The notes: generated by a model from the sequence alone, not told the origin. A DNA stretch of 64,000 bases from Nitrosospira multiformis (GCF_003050865.1 NZ_QAOK01000001.1:1-64000), one strand, 5' to 3'; positions 36,527-50,724 are shown, counted from the stretch's first letter. Program-made: numbers and translations.

Positions 36527-38155
36527 ATGAAGTTTTATCTGGGAACAGCCATTGCGTTTGCTCTCACGGTACTGCCTTGGAGCGGGGTTCAGGCAGATGC
36601 AAACGCGATTGACACCGAAAAATTCAAAATGACCGAACAGGAAAACAGGCTTGCTCAGAACGGCGCTGCCCCTGTTGAAGGAAAAGGGAAGGCCGATCCC
36701 CCGGGAGCAAGCAGCAAATCAGATGGAAACACATCGGCTGGAAAAACAGTGGCAGCGGCAACAAAGGAGGAAAAAAAATCGACGGGCTATTTCAGGCCTT
36801 CCAGCAGCTACTCGACCCAACCCGAATCCGATCCGCCGCGCTATGTGCGCACCCTGAGCAAAACCGGCATTGAAGCTTTCAAGGACATCTACTGGCTGGA
36901 GGTGGGCATTGATCATCGTACCCGCTACGAATTCCGCAGCAACGATATACGGCGCACCGAACTCAGGCTGGACCAGCCCTTTCTGCTGCGCTCCCGCGCC
37001 TACTTCGGTATCCGCGAAATATTCGATCCGCTGCGCGGCGCCGTGGAATTCCAGGATTCCCGCCGCTACAACGGCCATTTTCCACCTGATGACCGTGATT
37101 TCAATGAGCATGACCTCATCCAGGCTTACGCCGAATTGTATTTCAAGGGCGCACTGGGTCAGGACGACCTGAAACAGCAGCGGCCGCTCAGGTTGCGCGC
37201 GGGCCGCATGGCCTATGAGGCTCTGGACCGGCGTCTGATCGGCCGCAATGAATGGCGCAATACGACCAATACCTTCGAAGGTTTTCGCATCAACCTGGGG
37301 CAGGAAGTCAACGATTGGGAGGGGGACTTATGGGCCTACCAGCCTGTCCAGCGGCTGCTGACGGAATTTGACGAGCGTATCGAGAACCAATGGTTCTATG
37401 GCGGTATCGGTCACTGGCGCAAATGGTCAGACTTTATCACGCTCCAGCCTTATTACATGGGATTGACGCAGGACGGCAGCAAGACGGGCGAAATCGACCG
37501 TCATATTCATTCTCCCGGCCTGCGGGGATACGGCAAGATAGGCGATACCGGCCTGGATTTCGATTTCAACCTGATCTACCAGTTTGGCCGGAATGGGACG
37601 CAGGAACATCAGGCCCATGCATACATTACCGAGCTGGGCTATACGCTCAAACACGCGTGGAAACCGCGTATCAGCGCCTTTTACGGTTATGCCAGCGGCG
37701 ATCGCAATCCCAATGACAACGTAAATAACCGCTTTGAGCGGTTCTTCGGTTTCGCGCGGCCCTGGTCGGCGGATGATTACATCGTTTTCGAGAATATCAA
37801 ATCTCCGAAAGTAAAGCTCGAGTTCCAGCCGGTCAAGGATCTGCGTATCGATGGGGGCTACAGCTGGTACTGGCTGGCTAGCGATACCGATCGCCTCAAT
37901 AACCTCTTCAGAGGCAGCGGAACTAATGGAGGCGGTTTTTCCAACCGCGATGCTACGGGAAGCAGCGGTGATTTTATCGGACACAATTTCGATATCCGGG
38001 CACGCTACAAGCTGGCAAAGCACATCGACACGACCATCGGTTACTCGCATTTCACGAGCGGGAAGTTTGTGCGCAGTCGGCAAATAGCGGCGCTGGGCAG
38101 AAGCCCGGGAAGTTCGGACTTTTTTTACGTTGAAGTTGTATTGAGCGCATTTTAA
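36527..38155 (+). CDS. Outer-membrane porin with alginate-export-type domain
   Basis: About 542 residues. The signal peptide MKFYLGTAIAFALTVLPWSG ends near VQADA. A polar stretch rich in Lys/Ser/Gly (about 40-95) is followed by a beta-barrel starting near WLEVGIDHRTRYEFR. RTELRLDQPFLLRSRAYFGI and GRMAYEALDRRLIGRNEWRN match the Alginate_exp domain family. The protein ends in ...FYVEVVLSAF, an outer-membrane C-terminus with terminal Phe. The start at 36527 has AGGAGAGAGGA directly upstream. Placed between yezD and sbp, it may admit sulfate or sulfonates through the outer membrane (inference from context). Confidence 0.85.
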   Translation: MKFYLGTAIAFALTVLPWSGVQADANAIDTEKFKMTEQENRLAQNGAAPVEGKGKADPPGASSKSDGNTSAGKTVAAATKEEKKSTGYFRPSSSYSTQPESDPPRYVRTLSKTGIEAFKDIYWLEVGIDHRTRYEFRSNDIRRTELRLDQPFLLRSRAYFGIREIFDPLRGAVEFQDSRRYNGHFPPDDRDFNEHDLIQAYAELYFKGALGQDDLKQQRPLRLRAGRMAYEALDRRLIGRNEWRNTTNTFEGFRINLGQEVNDWEGDLWAYQPVQRLLTEFDERIENQWFYGGIGHWRKWSDFITLQPYYMGLTQDGSKTGEIDRHIHSPGLRGYGKIGDTGLDFDFNLIYQFGRNGTQEHQAHAYITELGYTLKHAWKPRISAFYGYASGDRNPNDNVNNRFERFFGFARPWSADDYIVFENIKSPKVKLEFQPVKDLRIDGGYSWYWLASDTDRLNNLFRGSGTNGGGFSNRDATGSSGDFIGHNFDIRARYKLAKHIDTTIGYSHFTSGKFVRSRQIAALGRSPGSSDFFYVEVVLSAF

Positions 38156-38216
38156 TTATTTGACACTTATTGATTTCACTTATTGGCTTCACTTTGCCTG
38201 AAGGAAGAGTACGAAA

Positions 38217-39209
38217 ATGAAAACATGGATAACGACTAGCCTTGCCACAATCCTCCTGGTGGGAGGTAATGCATGGGGAGATAAAACATTATTGAATGTG
38301 TCCTATGACCCGACCCGCGAGCTGTATCAGCAGTTCAATTCGGCATTTGCGAAGCATTGGGAGGGCAAGACGGGAGAAAAAGTAGCCGTAAAACAGTCCC
38401 ATGGCGGCTCGGGGAAGCAGGCGCGCTCTGTCATCGACGGGCTTGATGCTGATGTCGTGACGCTTGCCCTGGCGAAGGACATCGATGAAATCGCGGAAAA
38501 AGCCAGACTGCTGCCGACAGAGTGGCAAAAGCACTTGCCGCACAACAGCACGCCTTACACCTCGACCATCATACTGCTGGTACGCAAGGGCAATCCCAGG
38601 AACATCAAGGACTGGGACGACCTGGTCAAGCCCGGCGTTGCCGTAATCACCCCCAATCCGAAAACCTCCGGGGGCGCCCGCTGGAATTACCTCGCCGCGT
38701 GGGAATATGGGAAGCGAACGTACGGCGACGACGCCAGGGCGAAGGAGTTCGTAGCGAAGCTCTACCGAAATGTACCTGTGCTGGACTCGGGCGCGCGCGG
38801 CTCAACCACGACGTTTGTGGAGCGCGGTATCGGTGATGTCTTCATTTCCTGGGAAAACGAAGCATTCCTCGCCATCAGAGAGCTCGGACCCGACAAATTT
38901 GAAATTGTCGCACCATCCATCAGCATTCTTGCCGAGCCGTCGGTCGCGGTGGTAGACAAGGTCGTCGACAAGAAGGGTACGCGTCCCGTCGCGGAAGCCT
39001 ATCTCCAATATCTCTATTCCGACACAGGCCAGGAGATTGCCGCGAAGAATTTCTATCGCCCCACCAATGCCGCAATTGCGGCGAAATATGCAAGCCAGTT
39101 TCCCGACATCAAGCTGTTCAAGATCGACGATGCGTTTGGTAGCTGGAAGAACGCGCACAAGCTTCATTTTGCCGATGGCGGCACTTTTGATCAGATTTAT
39201 CAGAAATAA
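38217..39209 (+). CDS. sbp: Sulfate-binding periplasmic protein
   Basis: 330 residues with signal peptide (1-21). Mature [38 protein letters not shown] and [16 protein letters not shown] are the sulfate-binding loops of the Sbp/CysP family. It delivers sulfate to the CysTWA transporter encoded downstream, after the EAL-like gene. Full length; ribosome site GAAGAG about 8 bases before the ATG. Confidence 0.95.
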   Translation: MKTWITTSLATILLVGGNAWGDKTLLNVSYDPTRELYQQFNSAFAKHWEGKTGEKVAVKQSHGGSGKQARSVIDGLDADVVTLALAKDIDEIAEKARLLPTEWQKHLPHNSTPYTSTIILLVRKGNPRNIKDWDDLVKPGVAVITPNPKTSGGARWNYLAAWEYGKRTYGDDARAKEFVAKLYRNVPVLDSGARGSTTTFVERGIGDVFISWENEAFLAIRELGPDKFEIVAPSISILAEPSVAVVDKVVDKKGTRPVAEAYLQYLYSDTGQEIAAKNFYRPTNAAIAAKYASQFPDIKLFKIDDAFGSWKNAHKLHFADGGTFDQIYQK

Positions 39210-39304
39210 CAACACAGACTGTACTGCCTGCACTGAAAACCGGAAAAAACATCCTGCTGACGTCCAGGAATTGACGTCCAGGAAATTTTGAAAGGAGATG
39301 GAAA

Positions 39305-40198
39305 GTGAGCATTTCTTCATCACAGAAAAAGGATGAATTGGCGCGCATCCAGGAAGCAACCGATTATGCGGTGACGCGAGCGGAGAATGGTTTCATCATG
39401 GGACATTTTTTCAACTGCTCGCTGTCAAGCGTATTTCAGCCGGTATTCGATGCAAAAACACGCAGTGTGGCAGGACATGCAGCTTATATCCGTTCTGTCA
39501 TGAATGAGGAAAATCCATTATCACCCTGGAAAGTCCTCTCTCTCGGGGAAGGAGACGCCCCATTGGTACGTTTTGACCGGCTGTGCCGCGCAGTGCACGT
39601 GCTTAATTACTTCAGCGGGCGCTCTCATGAGGGTAATCTTTCAGCCACCGTACAGCCACGCCTGCTGGAGAGCGTTAAAGACGACCATGGCCAAGCGTTC
39701 AAAAGAATCCTCGATATCATCGGCGTGGAGACTTCCCGGGTGATAATCGAGATTCCAGCTGAGGTGAATCGCAACTGGAAGCTGCTCAAACACGTGATCA
39801 GCAATTACCGTTCGCACGGCTATCGCATAGCGATCAATCACAACGATGCCGGCGACGATTGGGTAGCGGAACTTGCCAGTCTGTATCCGCTGTATCCGGA
39901 CGTAGTGCGGTTGGAAGCCTCGGTTCTTCAAAGGTTGGGAGACGCAGGGCCGCTGGTGGATGTCATTCATCGCTTTGACGCGCAGGTTTTGTTCCGTGAG
40001 ATCGAAACAGCGCGGCAATTGACAGGGGCTGTGCGTGCAGGTGCTGATCTTCTCCAAGGGCGCTTTCTCGGCATGCCAGCGCAGGCGATTGAGTTTGACT
40101 TGCTCATCCCTGCTACAACGACAGGGTACCGGAGCGCGGAGGCTTCTTCCCGGCGCATCAGGACGCTGCAGCACTATATCGACGCGGCGGGGATCTGA
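39305..40198 (+). CDS. Degenerate EAL-domain protein in the sulfate operon
   Basis: 297 residues. FQPVFDAKTRSVAGHAAYIR (about 44-63) is the EAL-domain start, but the E-A-L triad reads H-A-A. The usual DDFGTG metal-binding loop reads NHNDAGDDW, and the end has DLLQGRFLGMP in place of YAQGYLFGRP. Most residues needed for c-di-GMP hydrolysis are therefore gone, while the fold seems kept. It may bind c-di-GMP or act by protein contact. The start is GTG with AAGGAG 7 bases upstream. It lies between sbp and cysT, and its stop is 2 bases before the cysT ATG, so it is certainly in the operon. A regulatory role in sulfate uptake is inference. Confidence 0.82.
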   Translation: MSISSSQKKDELARIQEATDYAVTRAENGFIMGHFFNCSLSSVFQPVFDAKTRSVAGHAAYIRSVMNEENPLSPWKVLSLGEGDAPLVRFDRLCRAVHVLNYFSGRSHEGNLSATVQPRLLESVKDDHGQAFKRILDIIGVETSRVIIEIPAEVNRNWKLLKHVISNYRSHGYRIAINHNDAGDDWVAELASLYPLYPDVVRLEASVLQRLGDAGPLVDVIHRFDAQVLFREIETARQLTGAVRAGADLLQGRFLGMPAQAIEFDLLIPATTTGYRSAEASSRRIRTLQHYIDAAGI

Positions 40199-40200
40199 AA

Positions 40201-41037
40201 ATGAGCACGTTCAGGCAACACAGCGTTCTGCCCGGATTCAATCTGGCACTTGGATTTACGTTGCTTTATCTGAGCCTGATTGTTCTGATTCCAATCTCGG
40301 CGGCATTTGTTCGCACTGCAGAGCTCACCTTGCCCGAATTCTGGGATGTGGTGACGACACCAAGGGTACTGGCTTCTTACCGATTAACATTTGGCGCCTC
40401 ATTCGCAGCGGCACTGCTCAATGCGATATTCGGGCTCCTGGTTGCGTGGGTGCTAGTGCGCTATCACTTTCCAGGAAAGAAGCTGATCGATGCGCTGGTA
40501 GATCTTCCATTTGCCCTGCCCACCGCGGTAGCCGGTATTGCCCTGACAGCGCTCTATGCGGGGAACGGATGGCTCGGCCAGTATCTGGAGCCTCTTGGCC
40601 TCAAGGTCGCCTTTACACCGGCAGGGGTCTTCGTGGCGCTGACGTTTATCGGATTGCCATTTGTAGTGCGAACGGTGCAGCCTGTGCTGGAAGACCTTGA
40701 ACCTGAACTGGAAGAAGCAGCGACTACGCTCGGCGCGAATCGCTTGCAGACATTCCTGCGAGTCATTTTTCCCGCAATTTTTCCGGCATTGATAACCGGC
40801 TTTGCGCTTGCCTTTGCCCGTGCGATCGGGGAATACGGGTCCGTTATTTTTATTGCGGGCAACATGCCGATGATTTCCGAAATCACGCCGCTCCTGATCA
40901 TTACCAAGCTCGAGCAGTACGACTATGCAGGTGCTACAGCGCTCGCCGTGGTCATGCTCGTGATTTCTTTCGTGTTGCTCCTGATCATCAACCTGCTGCA
41001 ATGGTGGAGCCGCAGCCGGAGTTCATCGTCAGTATGA
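40201..41037 (+). CDS. cysT: Sulfate ABC transporter permease CysT
   Basis: 278 residues with six hydrophobic helices. The permease signature lies in [21 protein letters not shown] (EAA loop, about 175-195). [19 protein letters not shown] opens the protein and [18 protein letters not shown] is typical of CysT/CysU. It forms the membrane channel with CysW. Translation is probably coupled to the EAL-like gene 2 bases upstream. Confidence 0.95.
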   Translation: MSTFRQHSVLPGFNLALGFTLLYLSLIVLIPISAAFVRTAELTLPEFWDVVTTPRVLASYRLTFGASFAAALLNAIFGLLVAWVLVRYHFPGKKLIDALVDLPFALPTAVAGIALTALYAGNGWLGQYLEPLGLKVAFTPAGVFVALTFIGLPFVVRTVQPVLEDLEPELEEAATTLGANRLQTFLRVIFPAIFPALITGFALAFARAIGEYGSVIFIAGNMPMISEITPLLIITKLEQYDYAGATALAVVMLVISFVLLLIINLLQWWSRSRSSSSV

Positions 41038-41053
41038 GCATGAGGATATCCTG

Positions 41054-41935
41054 ATGACTGCTATTGCTCCTCCGTTGTCCGTCCCTTCAGGCCACGTGCG
41101 GCCTGTCGAGGAATCCGCGTGGGTGCGGCGGTCCCTGACCGGGCTTGCGCTGGCCTTTCTTACACTCTTTCTCTTCGTACCACTGATATCGGTTTTCTAC
41201 GAAGCGCTCAGGAAAGGCTGGGATGTTTACATTGCCGCAATCACCGAGCCGGATGCGGTGTCCGCCATTCAGCTTACCCTGACCGCAGCCGCCATTGCAG
41301 TTCCGCTTAATCTGGTATTCGGCGTAGCGGCAGCATGGGCGGTTGCCAAGTTTGAGTTCCGCGGCAAAAACCTACTGGTCACGCTCATCGATTTGCCTTT
41401 TTCAGTTTCACCTGTCGTGTCCGGACTCATCTATGTGCTTATTTTCGGCTTGCAGGGTTGGCTGGGGCCGTGGCTGGAGGAACACGACATCAAGATTATC
41501 TTTGCGGTGCCCGGCATCGTACTGGCGACCCTATTCGTTACGGTTCCTTTTATCGCCCGCGAACTGATTCCCCTGATGCAGTCCCAGGGGGCCGAAGAGG
41601 AAGAAGCGGCCGTAGTACTCGGGGCGAACGGCTGGCAGATATTCTTCCGTGTAACGCTTCCCAATATTAAATGGGGCCTGCTTTATGGCGTCATCCTTTG
41701 TAATGCGCGCGCAATGGGAGAGTTTGGTGCAGTATCGGTTGTATCCGGGCATATCCGGGGAAGCACCAATACCCTGCCGCTGCATGTCGAGATTCTTTAT
41801 AACGAATATAACTTCACGGCCGCCTTTGCCGTGGCGTCGCTGCTCGCACTGCTCGCCCTGGTCACATTGGCATTGAAGACTATCGTTGAATCAAAAACCC
41901 GGGAAAAACCGGAAACCGCAGGAATACAGGAATGA
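41054..41935 (+). CDS. cysW: Sulfate ABC transporter permease CysW
   Basis: 293 residues, six hydrophobic helices. [20 protein letters not shown] is the EAA loop, and [20 protein letters not shown] with [15 protein letters not shown] matches CysW. Partner of CysT. Its stop overlaps the cysA start (ATGA), as expected for a coupled operon. Confidence 0.95.
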   Translation: MTAIAPPLSVPSGHVRPVEESAWVRRSLTGLALAFLTLFLFVPLISVFYEALRKGWDVYIAAITEPDAVSAIQLTLTAAAIAVPLNLVFGVAAAWAVAKFEFRGKNLLVTLIDLPFSVSPVVSGLIYVLIFGLQGWLGPWLEEHDIKIIFAVPGIVLATLFVTVPFIARELIPLMQSQGAEEEEAAVVLGANGWQIFFRVTLPNIKWGLLYGVILCNARAMGEFGAVSVVSGHIRGSTNTLPLHVEILYNEYNFTAAFAVASLLALLALVTLALKTIVESKTREKPETAGIQE

Positions 41936-43014
41936 GCATAGAAATCCGTAATCTTTCCAAACAATTCGGGACGTTTTCCGCGCTGCGCGACGTCAGCCTG
42001 GAAGTAAAGTCCGGTGAACTGCTCGCGCTGCTCGGCCCTTCAGGATCAGGGAAAACGACCCTGCTGCGTGTCATTGCGGGACTGGAAACAACGGATACCG
42101 GCCAGGTCCTGTTCCAGGGCGAAGACGGAACGGATCAGCACGTCCGTGAGCGACAGGTTGGCTTTGTATTCCAGCACTACGCTCTGTTCCGGAACATGAC
42201 CATTTTCGAAAACGTAGCCTTCGGTCTGCGTGTACGTCCGAAAAGATTCCGACCTTCCACAGCAGAGATTCAGCAACGCGTACATGAGTTGCTGAAACTG
42301 GTGCAACTGGACTGGCTGGCAGACCGCTACCCGCATCAACTCTCGGGAGGGCAACGCCAGAGAATCGCCCTGGCACGAGCATTGGCTGTGGAACCCAAGG
42401 TTCTGCTGCTGGATGAACCATTCGGCGCGCTGGACGCCAAGGTGCGCAAGGAATTACGTTCATGGCTTAGAAGACTTCACGATGAGATGCACATTACGAG
42501 TGTGTTCGTCACCCATGATCAGGAAGAGGCATTGGAGGTCGCGGATCGGGTCGTAGTCATGAACGAAGGTCGCATCGAGCAGATCGGTACGCCGGATGAG
42601 GTATACGAGCACCCGGCAAGCCCGTTCGTGTACAAGTTCCTGGGCAAGGCGAATCTTTTCCATGGACGGCTCCATCGCGGGCGCGCCTGGATAGGGGGAA
42701 TCGAAATCGATGCGCCGGAGCATACCGAGGCCGAAGAGCTCTCAGCGGTGGCCTATGTGCGGCCGCATGACATCCATGTGGATAAGGTGGACAATACCTT
42801 GAATGGGGAGGGAGCAATTGCCGCGCATGTGTCCCACATTCTCTCGGTGGGCCCGATAGTTCGCCTTCAGCTGATGCGGGATGACGGCAAAGATAAGGAA
42901 TTGATCGAAGTCGAAATCAGCAGGGAGCGCTTTCGCGAACTGCAGTTGACGCGAGGCGATCAGGTTTTCATCAAACCTTCCCGTTTCGATCTCTTTCCAG
43001 TGCAGATACACTGA
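41932..43014 (+). CDS. cysA: Sulfate ABC transporter ATP-binding protein
   Basis: 360 residues. Walker [19 protein letters not shown] (about 34-51), Q-loop VFQHYALF, signature [16 protein letters not shown] (about 134-149), Walker [14 protein letters not shown] and H-loop [16 protein letters not shown]. The C-terminal TOBE-type regulatory part (about 240-355) is present. It powers sulfate/thiosulfate import. Last gene of the operon; it ends facing the cupredoxin gene. Confidence 0.96.
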   Translation: MSIEIRNLSKQFGTFSALRDVSLEVKSGELLALLGPSGSGKTTLLRVIAGLETTDTGQVLFQGEDGTDQHVRERQVGFVFQHYALFRNMTIFENVAFGLRVRPKRFRPSTAEIQQRVHELLKLVQLDWLADRYPHQLSGGQRQRIALARALAVEPKVLLLDEPFGALDAKVRKELRSWLRRLHDEMHITSVFVTHDQEEALEVADRVVVMNEGRIEQIGTPDEVYEHPASPFVYKFLGKANLFHGRLHRGRAWIGGIEIDAPEHTEAEELSAVAYVRPHDIHVDKVDNTLNGEGAIAAHVSHILSVGPIVRLQLMRDDGKDKELIEVEISRERFRELQLTRGDQVFIKPSRFDLFPVQIH

Positions 43015-43143
43015 CAGGTTTGACTTATCAGGTTACGGATTTGACCGGTATTATGTCATTTCCTGGAACAAGAGGGGAACAGGAGTTCGTGCAGAAGCCA
43101 TATAAAGGGCAAGCACATGAGGGCAAGCCGCAATCCAGGCCGG

Positions 43144-43577
43144 CTACTCAACAACCTCCAGAACACCCTCCATCCCGTGCTCCCTGTGGCTCTTGAAAAA
43201 GAGCAGCTTCTTTGGACAATAGAAAGCATATTTACCTGGCGCGGTCGGGGTAAAAGTGAATGTTTGGGACTCGCGGCTGAGATCCTCATCGATCGAGATA
43301 TTCGCTTTGGGAGCCTTGAGCACCAAGCCGTGAGGGATGACGCCCTGTTCTACTCGAACCACAAGCATGACAGGCGCGTTGACTTTGACGATGATATGTC
43401 GGGGTCGGAAAAAATAGTCGCCCGCCCGGATATTCACATGTTGCACGCCATCACTGCTTATCGTTGCCCGGTAGGGTTCATTCTCTGACTGCGCGGCGAC
43501 ACGCCCCGCTGTGAAGCTGATCACCAGCACCAGTAACAGAGATAAAAATCGGTGGAATAAAAACACTGTAGTTTCAT
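43144..43577 (-). CDS. Cupredoxin-like periplasmic protein, with an apparent frameshift in the signal peptide
   Basis: The mature part of about 110 residues is a cupredoxin: IPHGLVLKAPK supplies one His, YAFYC the Cys, and SHREHGMEG the second His and Met of a type-1 copper site. An export signal (FLFHRFLSLLLVLVISFTAG, then AAQ) is clear. The best start, ATG at 43577 with GAGG 8 bases upstream, is out of frame. One added T in the T5 run (43559-43563) would give MKLQCFLFHRF and join the frames. In-frame alternatives are a GTG at 43566 without ribosome site, or an ATG at 43644. It could be a real mutation, slippage, or a sequence error. Role: copper binding or electron transfer. Confidence 0.7.
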
Positions 43578-43674
43578 GATGATATCCTCGCCTGATGATC
43601 TCCTTGTCATGGAATGCTGAAATTCGACGGGGAAACTTGCACATGCAAGAATACGCTGGTTCCGACACAACAAC

Positions 43675-43710
43675 AAAAAAGCCCCGACTCACAAGAGTCG
43701 GGGCTTTTTT
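43675..43710 (-). terminator. Rho-independent terminator of the rRNA operon (bidirectional)
   Basis: A perfect 10-bp stem (GCCCCGACTC / GAGTCGGGGC) with loop ACAA is flanked by A6 and T6. It lies just past 5S rRNA and should end rRNA transcription. The symmetry lets it work from either side. Confidence 0.93.
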
Positions 43711-43718
43711 CTATAAGG

Positions 43719-43834
43719 TGCCTGGCAGTGACCTACTTTCGCATGTGAAAACACACTATCATCGGCGCGACTTCGTTTCACGACCCTGTTCGGGATGGGA
43801 AGGGGTGGGTCCAAAGTGCTATGACCGCCAAGCG
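43719..43834 (-). rRNA. rrf: 5S ribosomal RNA
   Basis: The - strand reads TGGCGGTCATAGCACTTTGG through CCCATCCCGAACAGGGTCGT to AAAGTAGGTCACTGCCAGGC, a complete 5S of about 116 bases. Ends are approximate to a few bases. Confidence 0.95.
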
Positions 43835-43950
43835 TAACTTTTAATGGTATCCGACAAAAGCAGTAGACAGCTCTGGCTTTTATCGAAAACCGCAATCTTG
43901 AAGAAGTAAATGGGACGATTGTATCTTATAAACACCTTGTTATTGCTTAA

Positions 43951-46856
<2,906 letters not shown>

Positions 46857-47063
46857 AAGGGCTTTAGAAACCGAATCGGATATCGTTGAAAAACCGACTC
46901 CTCTTCATCTTCCAAACCGGTGGTTACAGGTGTTTGCTTCGCATCACATCCGACTAAAAATGCGATACGTCGATACAATCTAACCCATTATTCCGTTCCT
47001 TGAAAAACGCAATCCACTTAAGGATAACGTATCCATGGATACGGAATATTTACTTCTTCCAGA

Positions 47064-47076
47064 TTGTTAAAGAACG
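47064..47076 (-). promoter_or_regulatory. boxA antitermination element before 23S
   Basis: The - strand reads GTTCTTTAACAATCTGG, matching the rRNA boxA (TGTTCTTTAACAA) bound by NusB/NusE, at the usual place upstream of 23S. Confidence 0.75.
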
Positions 47077-47161
47077 TCGGGAACCGAATACAAGAATTCA
47101 GGGTTGAATAAAACAACCTCGAAAACCTGAATGCTCCCGAAATACAGCCGCTGGTTAAAAA

Positions 47162-47191
47162 CCAGAAGTAAACCTTTCCGTTTACTTCTGG
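47162..47191. repeat. 12-bp hairpin in the tRNA-Ala / 23S spacer
   Basis: CCAGAAGTAAAC and GTTTACTTCTGG form a perfect 12-bp stem with a 6-base loop. It could be a processing signal in the rRNA precursor; there is no T-run, so it is not a terminator. Confidence 0.75.
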
Positions 47192-47218
47192 CTTCTAATA
47201 GGTAATTGCTTTTCTGAT

Positions 47219-47294
47219 TGGTGGAGGTGAACGGGATCGAACCGATGACCCCCTGCTTGCAAAGCAGGTGCTCTCCCATCTGAGCTACACCCCC
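47219..47294 (-). tRNA. tRNA-Ala (anticodon TGC)
   Basis: The - strand begins GGGGGTGTAGCTCAG, has anticodon TGC in CTTTGCAAG, a TTCGATCCC T-arm, and ends in encoded CCA. 76 bases; standard place in the 16S-23S spacer. Confidence 0.97.
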
Positions 47295-47301
47295 TTTTAG
47301 T

Positions 47302-47378
<77 letters not shown>

Positions 47379-47499
47379 TGAACAGAGCCTGGAAACAAAG
47401 ATATGGGCCTTTTGTGGTTCTCAAGCCTATTTCCTTAGCCCCCTAGCCTTGCTTTTCTAAACAACCGATAGGTTGTGGGCACTCAAACAGGAATTTCTC

Positions 47500-49038
<1,539 letters not shown>

Positions 49039-49144
49039 AATACTGGTAAAACTCTCGCTTGACGTTATTCGATTCTGTTTCTCCCGAGTGATCGGGATGA
49101 TCAGAATCTTGGTACGTTGTGCGAGCACTTCTATTCTTGGAACT

Positions 49145-49173
49145 GACTGTTTCGCCTGAAAGGCGAAACAGTC
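49145..49173. repeat. Perfect hairpin in the 16S leader
   Basis: GACTGTTTCGCCT and AGGCGAAACAGTC form a 13-bp stem with a 3-base loop, within the leader between boxA and 16S. It is probably part of the pre-rRNA leader fold. Confidence 0.8.
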
Positions 49174-49212
49174 GTATGTCCCGTTCAAGTGCCCACACCT
49201 ATCGGCTGTAAA

Positions 49213-49259
49213 TTTTTAAAGAGCGATGCTGGCTAACAAACTTTGTTACTAATGTTAGC
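49213..49259 (-). promoter_or_regulatory. boxB-like hairpin and boxA of the rRNA leader
   Basis: In transcription order a GCTAAC...GTTAGC hairpin (49232-49259) precedes CGCTCTTTAAAAA (49213-49226), which matches boxA (TGCTCTTTAACAA). This is the usual boxB-boxA order for rRNA antitermination. Confidence 0.75.
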
Positions 49260-49272
49260 TAGCGAAGGCGGC

Positions 49273-49300
49273 ATTATACAGACGCCAGATACCCGGTCAA
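49273..49300 (-). promoter_or_regulatory. rRNA operon promoter, proximal copy
   Basis: The - strand reads TTGACC, 16 bases, TATAAT, then a GC-rich discriminator (GCCGCC). An A/T-rich stretch just upstream (49301-49325) fits an UP element. This is the strongest sigma-70 promoter seen in the window. It lies about 235 bases upstream of 16S. Confidence 0.85.
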
Positions 49301-49318
49301 GGGTTTTTGATACATTTT

Positions 49319-49460
49319 TTATTTTTCTTCGGAGATTCTTACTCTGGCAAACTTCCGCTTGCCTACCTGCACTATCACCATCTGACCACAAGGCAGCTTA
49401 AAAGTTTTGTCGCTTACTTTCTCGCCATTCGATTTTACACCACCCTGCTCGATCACGCGA
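49319..49460 (-). pseudogene. Duplicated 3' end of tyrS (S4 domain fragment)
   Basis: The - strand reads [46 protein letters not shown] and a stop. This parallels the tyrS C-terminus ([32 protein letters not shown]...). It has no start and is only the S4-domain end, left by the tandem duplication. It keeps the frame, but that needs no selection at this length. Confidence 0.9.
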
Positions 49461-49654
49461 AAGGCGGCATTATACAGACGCAAGATACCCGGTCAAGGGT
49501 TTTTGATAATTTTTATTTTTCTTCGCAGATTGTTACTCTGGCAAACTTCCGCTTGCCCACCTGCACTACCACCATTTGACCACAGGACAACCTGAAAGTT
49601 TTGTCGCTCACCTTTTCGCCATTCAACTTTACACCCCCTTGCTCGATCATGCGC
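49461..49654. repeat. Tandem duplication, unit 2
   Basis: Second unit. It covers the genuine tyrS 3' end (from 49513) and the distal rRNA promoter. It is homologous to 49265-49460 over its whole length. Confidence 0.92.
49469..49496 (-). promoter_or_regulatory. rRNA operon promoter, duplicated distal copy
   Basis: The same TTGACC-16-TATAAT arrangement as at 49273-49300, 196 bases further from 16S, with one base changed in the spacer. It lies within the second unit of the tandem duplication, right after the tyrS stop. It should still be active, giving the operon two strong promoters. Confidence 0.8.
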
Positions 49655-50724
49655 AAGGCTTCAGTGGTGCTGGCGGTGAGTCCGGTCTGTTTGAGCAACT
49701 GCGCTATCGGCAACCCCTCTTTTCCAGCCTGCAGTATGTTTTCCGGCAGATCATCCGGGATACCTCCCCGCCTGAAGCGTGATTCGAAATCAGCGAGAGC
49801 GACCTCGGCATCCTGTCTGCTATGAAAGCGGGTAACCATCTCCTGCGCAAACAGGACCTTGATGTCGCGAGGATTGCGTCCCTTTTCTACATCCTGCTGC
49901 CACTGACGAACAACGCGCAGCGGCTCGAATGACAACAACTCAATATACCGCCACATCAATTCGTCCGAAATAGACATCAATTTGCCGAACATGTTCCCTG
50001 GACTCTCGGTGATTCCGATGTAGTTGCCGGCAGACTTGGACATTTTATTGACGCCGTCCAGTCCTTCGAGAAGCGGCATTGTGATGACACATTGCGACGC
50101 TTGCCCGAAATGTTTCTGCAACTCCCGTCCCATCAGCAAATTGAATTTCTGGTCAGTGCCTCCCAGTTCGATATCTGCATGGAGCGCGACCGAGTCATAG
50201 CCTTGAATCAACGGGTATAAAAATTCATGAATGGCAATGGGCTTGTTGCTTTGGTAACGCTTGCCAAAATCGTCCCGCTCCAGCATACGTGCGACCGTAT
50301 GAGTTGCAGCCAGTTTGATCAGATCGACGGCATTCAGCTTATCCATCCATGCAGAATTGAACACCACCTCAGTCTGCTCACGTTTAAGGATGCGGAACAC
50401 CTGATCCTGGTAGGATTTCGCATTCTCGGCTACCTGCTCGCGGGAAAGTGGAGGACGCGTCGTATTCTTGCCACTGGGATCGCCGATCATGCCTGTGAAG
50501 TCGCCAATCAGGAATAGGGCGTGATGCCCTAAATCCTGTAAATGGCGCATTTTATTCAGCAGAACGGTATGACCCAGATGCAAGTCCGGTGCTGTAGGAT
50601 CGAATCCAGCCTTGATTCTGAGTGGACGATTCAGGGCAAGCTTCTGCTCCAGTTCGTCTTCCAGCAAAAGCTCGCTGCAACCACGCTTGATAATTTCGAC
50701 TTGTTCTGAAATTGGTCTCGTCAC
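49513..50724 (-). CDS. tyrS: Tyrosyl-tRNA synthetase
   Basis: 403 residues, TyrZ-like length. [18 protein letters not shown] holds the HIGH motif (about 42-52), [14 protein letters not shown] the KMSKS motif, and the C-terminal S4 RNA-binding domain (about 335-403) has [14 protein letters not shown]. It charges tRNA-Tyr. Its stop codon lies inside the A/T-rich upstream element of the distal rRNA promoter. Confidence 0.96.
   Translation of the reverse strand: MTRPISEQVEIIKRGCSELLLEDELEQKLALNRPLRIKAGFDPTAPDLHLGHTVLLNKMRHLQDLGHHALFLIGDFTGMIGDPSGKNTTRPPLSREQVAENAKSYQDQVFRILKREQTEVVFNSAWMDKLNAVDLIKLAATHTVARMLERDDFGKRYQSNKPIAIHEFLYPLIQGYDSVALHADIELGGTDQKFNLLMGRELQKHFGQASQCVITMPLLEGLDGVNKMSKSAGNYIGITESPGNMFGKLMSISDELMWRYIELLSFEPLRVVRQWQQDVEKGRNPRDIKVLFAQEMVTRFHSRQDAEVALADFESRFRRGGIPDDLPENILQAGKEGLPIAQLLKQTGLTASTTEALRMIEQGGVKLNGEKVSDKTFRLSCGQMVVVQVGKRKFARVTICEEK

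Larger units (their letters stand above)
49265..49460. repeat. Tandem duplication, unit 1 (tyrS 3' end + rRNA promoter)
   Basis: About 196 bases repeated in 49461-49654 with scattered substitutions. It contains a copy of the rRNA promoter and of the last 46 or so codons of tyrS. Each unit is bounded by AAGGC (49265, 49461, 49655), a likely microhomology at which the duplication arose. Confidence 0.92.

Noticed and set aside
49307-49579. 90-residue + strand frame across the tandem duplication
   Set aside because: It is antisense to the tyrS tail and its copy, and repeats itself only because the DNA is duplicated.
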